A model generated the notes under the pieces. It was not told the DNA's origin. It was given only the letters and a program-made list of their open reading frames with translations, and ran no database searches. A stretch of 5,486 bases of DNA from JBNJDW01 sp051745265 (lineage in GTDB: Bacteria; Pseudomonadota; Alphaproteobacteria; Micavibrionales; CSBR16-224), in assembly GCA_051745265.1 (NCBI GenBank), contig JBNJDW010000130.1, forward strand, positions 1 through 5,486. Reading direction: 5' to 3'. A program made the position numbers and the translations under genes. Positions 4,054 through 5,486 of the stretch are shown here, in pieces; within the stretch, counting starts at the first letter, position 1; each line of letters opens with the position of its first letter.

Positions 4054-5486
4054 GCCAACATATCTGCCGCTTTGTGTGGTGCTGATCACATCAGCTGTAT
4101 TCTCTGTGCCGGTCGGGGCAGGGGCTGCGCCGCCGTTTGACCCCATGCGCGATCTGAATATTTATAGCCAGAAAAAGCAGGAGCCGGAAAAGCAGGACAG
4201 CTTTGTGCCGGAAGCTGAAAACGCATCACCCGCACCCGCACCCGCAAAAGACGAAACGCCGCCCTCATCACCGCCCCCAGCTGATCCTGAAACTGTTTTT
4301 GAGCCCAGGATTGAAGAAACAAAACCCGCGCCTGTCTATAAAGCCGCGCCATTGCCGAATATCAGCGTGTCGGAACCTGCGCCAGAGCGCCAGAAAGCCC
4401 CGCCGGTTTCTGATCCCTGGCCAGTGCTGTCGGCAGAGGATGAGACAACACAGGAGGATATATCCGTTCTGACGGTGTCCAAGGTATTGCGCCATGTCTA
4501 TGCGACGCATCCCGCCCTGCAGGCGGCCGAGGCCGGGGTCTTGTCAACGACTGAAAATATTGCGCAAGCGCTGTCAAATTACCGGCCCTACGCCGATATA
4601 AGCGCATCGGCCAGCGTGCAAAAGACCAAACCCGCCACTTTCGGCGCGCCGTCAAGCTCACAACAAAGCATGGGGCTGAACCTGTCACAGCCTTTATATC
4701 GCGGCGGCCGGACAACAGCTGCGGTCAAGGCGGCGGATCACCGTATACAGGCCGAGCGGGCTGAATTTGACTCTACGGTCCAAAGCCTGTTTCTGGATGT
4801 TGTGACCGCGTATTTAAATGTTCTGCGGGATCAGGAAATACTGGCCCTGCGCAGTAATAACGAGACTGTATTGACCACACAAATGGAAGCCGCCGAGGCT
4901 CGTTTTGATCTGGGCGATGTTACCCTGACCGATGTCAGTCAGGCCCGGTCACGGTTATCGGCAGCAACAGCGGAACGGGTTGCCGCCAGTGGCGCGCTTA
5001 GAACCAGTCAGGCTTTGTTTGAACGGGTGACAGGTCTGCCGCCCGCGGGGCTGCTATCGCCTGATAATATATATATGAAGACCGAGGGGCTGGATACGCT
5101 GATCGCACGGGCCCTGGACGGCCATCCCGATTTGCGTGCGTCTCAGGCCTTTGAAGCCGTTGCGCAATCGGAAGGCCGTGAAGTTCTGGGGGAGCTTTTG
5201 CCTGAACTTTCCTTGCAGGGCAGCATGGTGCGTAATTATAATCCGACTTTTGGTGAGGTCGATTACACCGATAATTCACAGTTAACCCTGCAGGCGACAA
5301 TTCCTTTATATCCGGGCGGCGCGGTACGCTCGCAATATCGGCAGGCGCAGTATCAGGCCCTGCAGCAGGATTTCCACACCCGCGATCTGGAACGTAATAT
5401 CAGGCAATATGTCATCGAAAGCTGGGAAAACCTGCAGGCGGCCCGGGCCGGCATCGCCGCCCGTCAGGCACAGATTGAGGCCTCTG
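4043..5486 (+). CDS. tolC: TolC family outer membrane efflux protein (3' end beyond window)
   Basis: The reading frame is open from 4019 to the window edge. The best start is TTG at 4043, with an AGGA site 5 bases upstream; the first ATG (4145) would lose the signal peptide. From TTG the protein begins MFFKPTYLPLCVVLITSAVF with likely cleavage after AGA (residue 28), so it is exported to the envelope. Residues 29-138 are proline-rich and charged, with no counterpart in typical TolC. The first outer-membrane efflux repeat starts near residue 143. It contains LSQPLYRGGR (214-223) and the hallmark RFDLGDVTLTDVSQAR (287-302), equivalent to RFNVGLVAITDVQNAR of E. coli TolC. The second repeat starts near 350 and includes IPLYPGG (420-426). 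TolC forms a trimeric barrel and periplasmic tunnel for type I secretion and drug efflux. It is probably co-transcribed with the methyltransferase gene. 481 codons are visible; the end is missing. Confidence 0.92.
   Translation, partial: MFFKPTYLPLCVVLITSAVFSVPVGAGAAPPFDPMRDLNIYSQKKQEPEKQDSFVPEAENASPAPAPAKDETPPSSPPPADPETVFEPRIEETKPAPVYKAAPLPNISVSEPAPERQKAPPVSDPWPVLSAEDETTQEDISVLTVSKVLRHVYATHPALQAAEAGVLSTTENIAQALSNYRPYADISASASVQKTKPATFGAPSSSQQSMGLNLSQPLYRGGRTTAAVKAADHRIQAERAEFDSTVQSLFLDVVTAYLNVLRDQEILALRSNNETVLTTQMEAAEARFDLGDVTLTDVSQARSRLSAATAERVAASGALRTSQALFERVTGLPPAGLLSPDNIYMKTEGLDTLIARALDGHPDLRASQAFEAVAQSEGREVLGELLPELSLQGSMVRNYNPTFGEVDYTDNSQLTLQATIPLYPGGAVRSQYRQAQYQALQQDFHTRDLERNIRQYVIESWENLQAARAGIAARQAQIEAS
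4228..4245 (+). repeat. Three tandem 6-base units in the tolC linker
   Basis: ACCCGC is repeated three times in tandem, encoding an Ala-Pro run (SPAPAPA). The unit length keeps the reading frame, so slippage would change linker length by two residues at a time without breaking the gene. Confidence 0.6.

Noticed and set aside
4086..5300. Several open frames on both strands across the tolC gene
   Set aside because: The plus-strand frame from 4043 has a signal peptide and TolC motifs; the others are arginine/proline-rich shadows.
1..5486. CRISPR array or tandem repeat array
   Set aside because: No regularly spaced repeats of the needed length; the only tandem repeat is three 6-base units in the tolC linker.

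Overview
The window suggests an alphaproteobacterial chromosome carrying the right-hand end of a genomic island. The assignment rests on a divergent protein-L-isoaspartate methyltransferase gene directly upstream of, and overlapping, a tolC-type outer-membrane efflux gene, an arrangement I associate with alphaproteobacteria. It is an inference from gene content, not a phylogenetic test. Base composition supports a split. A hand-counted 60-base row in the left part (241-300) is about 38% GC, while a row in the methyltransferase gene (3721-3780) is 60% GC.

Left part, 1 to about 3150, is accessory DNA. From the left edge it holds: the last 19 codons and right terminal inverted repeat of an IS3-family insertion sequence (ends at 97); an unrecognised 230-residue protein gene (186-878, minus); a 27-codon mini-ORF (875-958, minus) that resembles the C-terminal tail of a P4-type integrase and is joined to both neighbours by ATGA overlaps; an Abi-family HEPN-type gene (955-1629, minus); a compact divergent control region (1666-1755) with a consensus-perfect rightward promoter followed at once by a strong hairpin; and a P4-type tyrosine integrase (1751-2986, minus). 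The integrase lies beside the 3' end of an intact tRNA-Cys(GCA) gene (3151-3224, minus), the usual geometry for an island integrated at a tRNA. The far end of the island is outside the window.

Right part, 3225-5486, is core chromosome: the tRNA-Cys promoter, the methyltransferase-family gene (3397-4053, plus) and a tolC-family gene (from 4043, plus) that starts with TTG, has a clear signal peptide and a roughly 110-residue proline-rich insert, and runs off the window.

The most interesting part is the block between the integrase stop and the 230-residue gene. A single-HEPN Abi-family protein is encoded divergently from a candidate short structured RNA with a 12/12 consensus promoter, and is followed by two translationally coupled ORFs. 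Abi-family (AbiF) proteins have been described as toxins with an RNA antitoxin, so a HEPN/RNA pair with an uncharacterised partner protein is a testable reading. The integrase-tail mini-ORF indicates that the island grew by successive integration and deletion at the same tRNA site.
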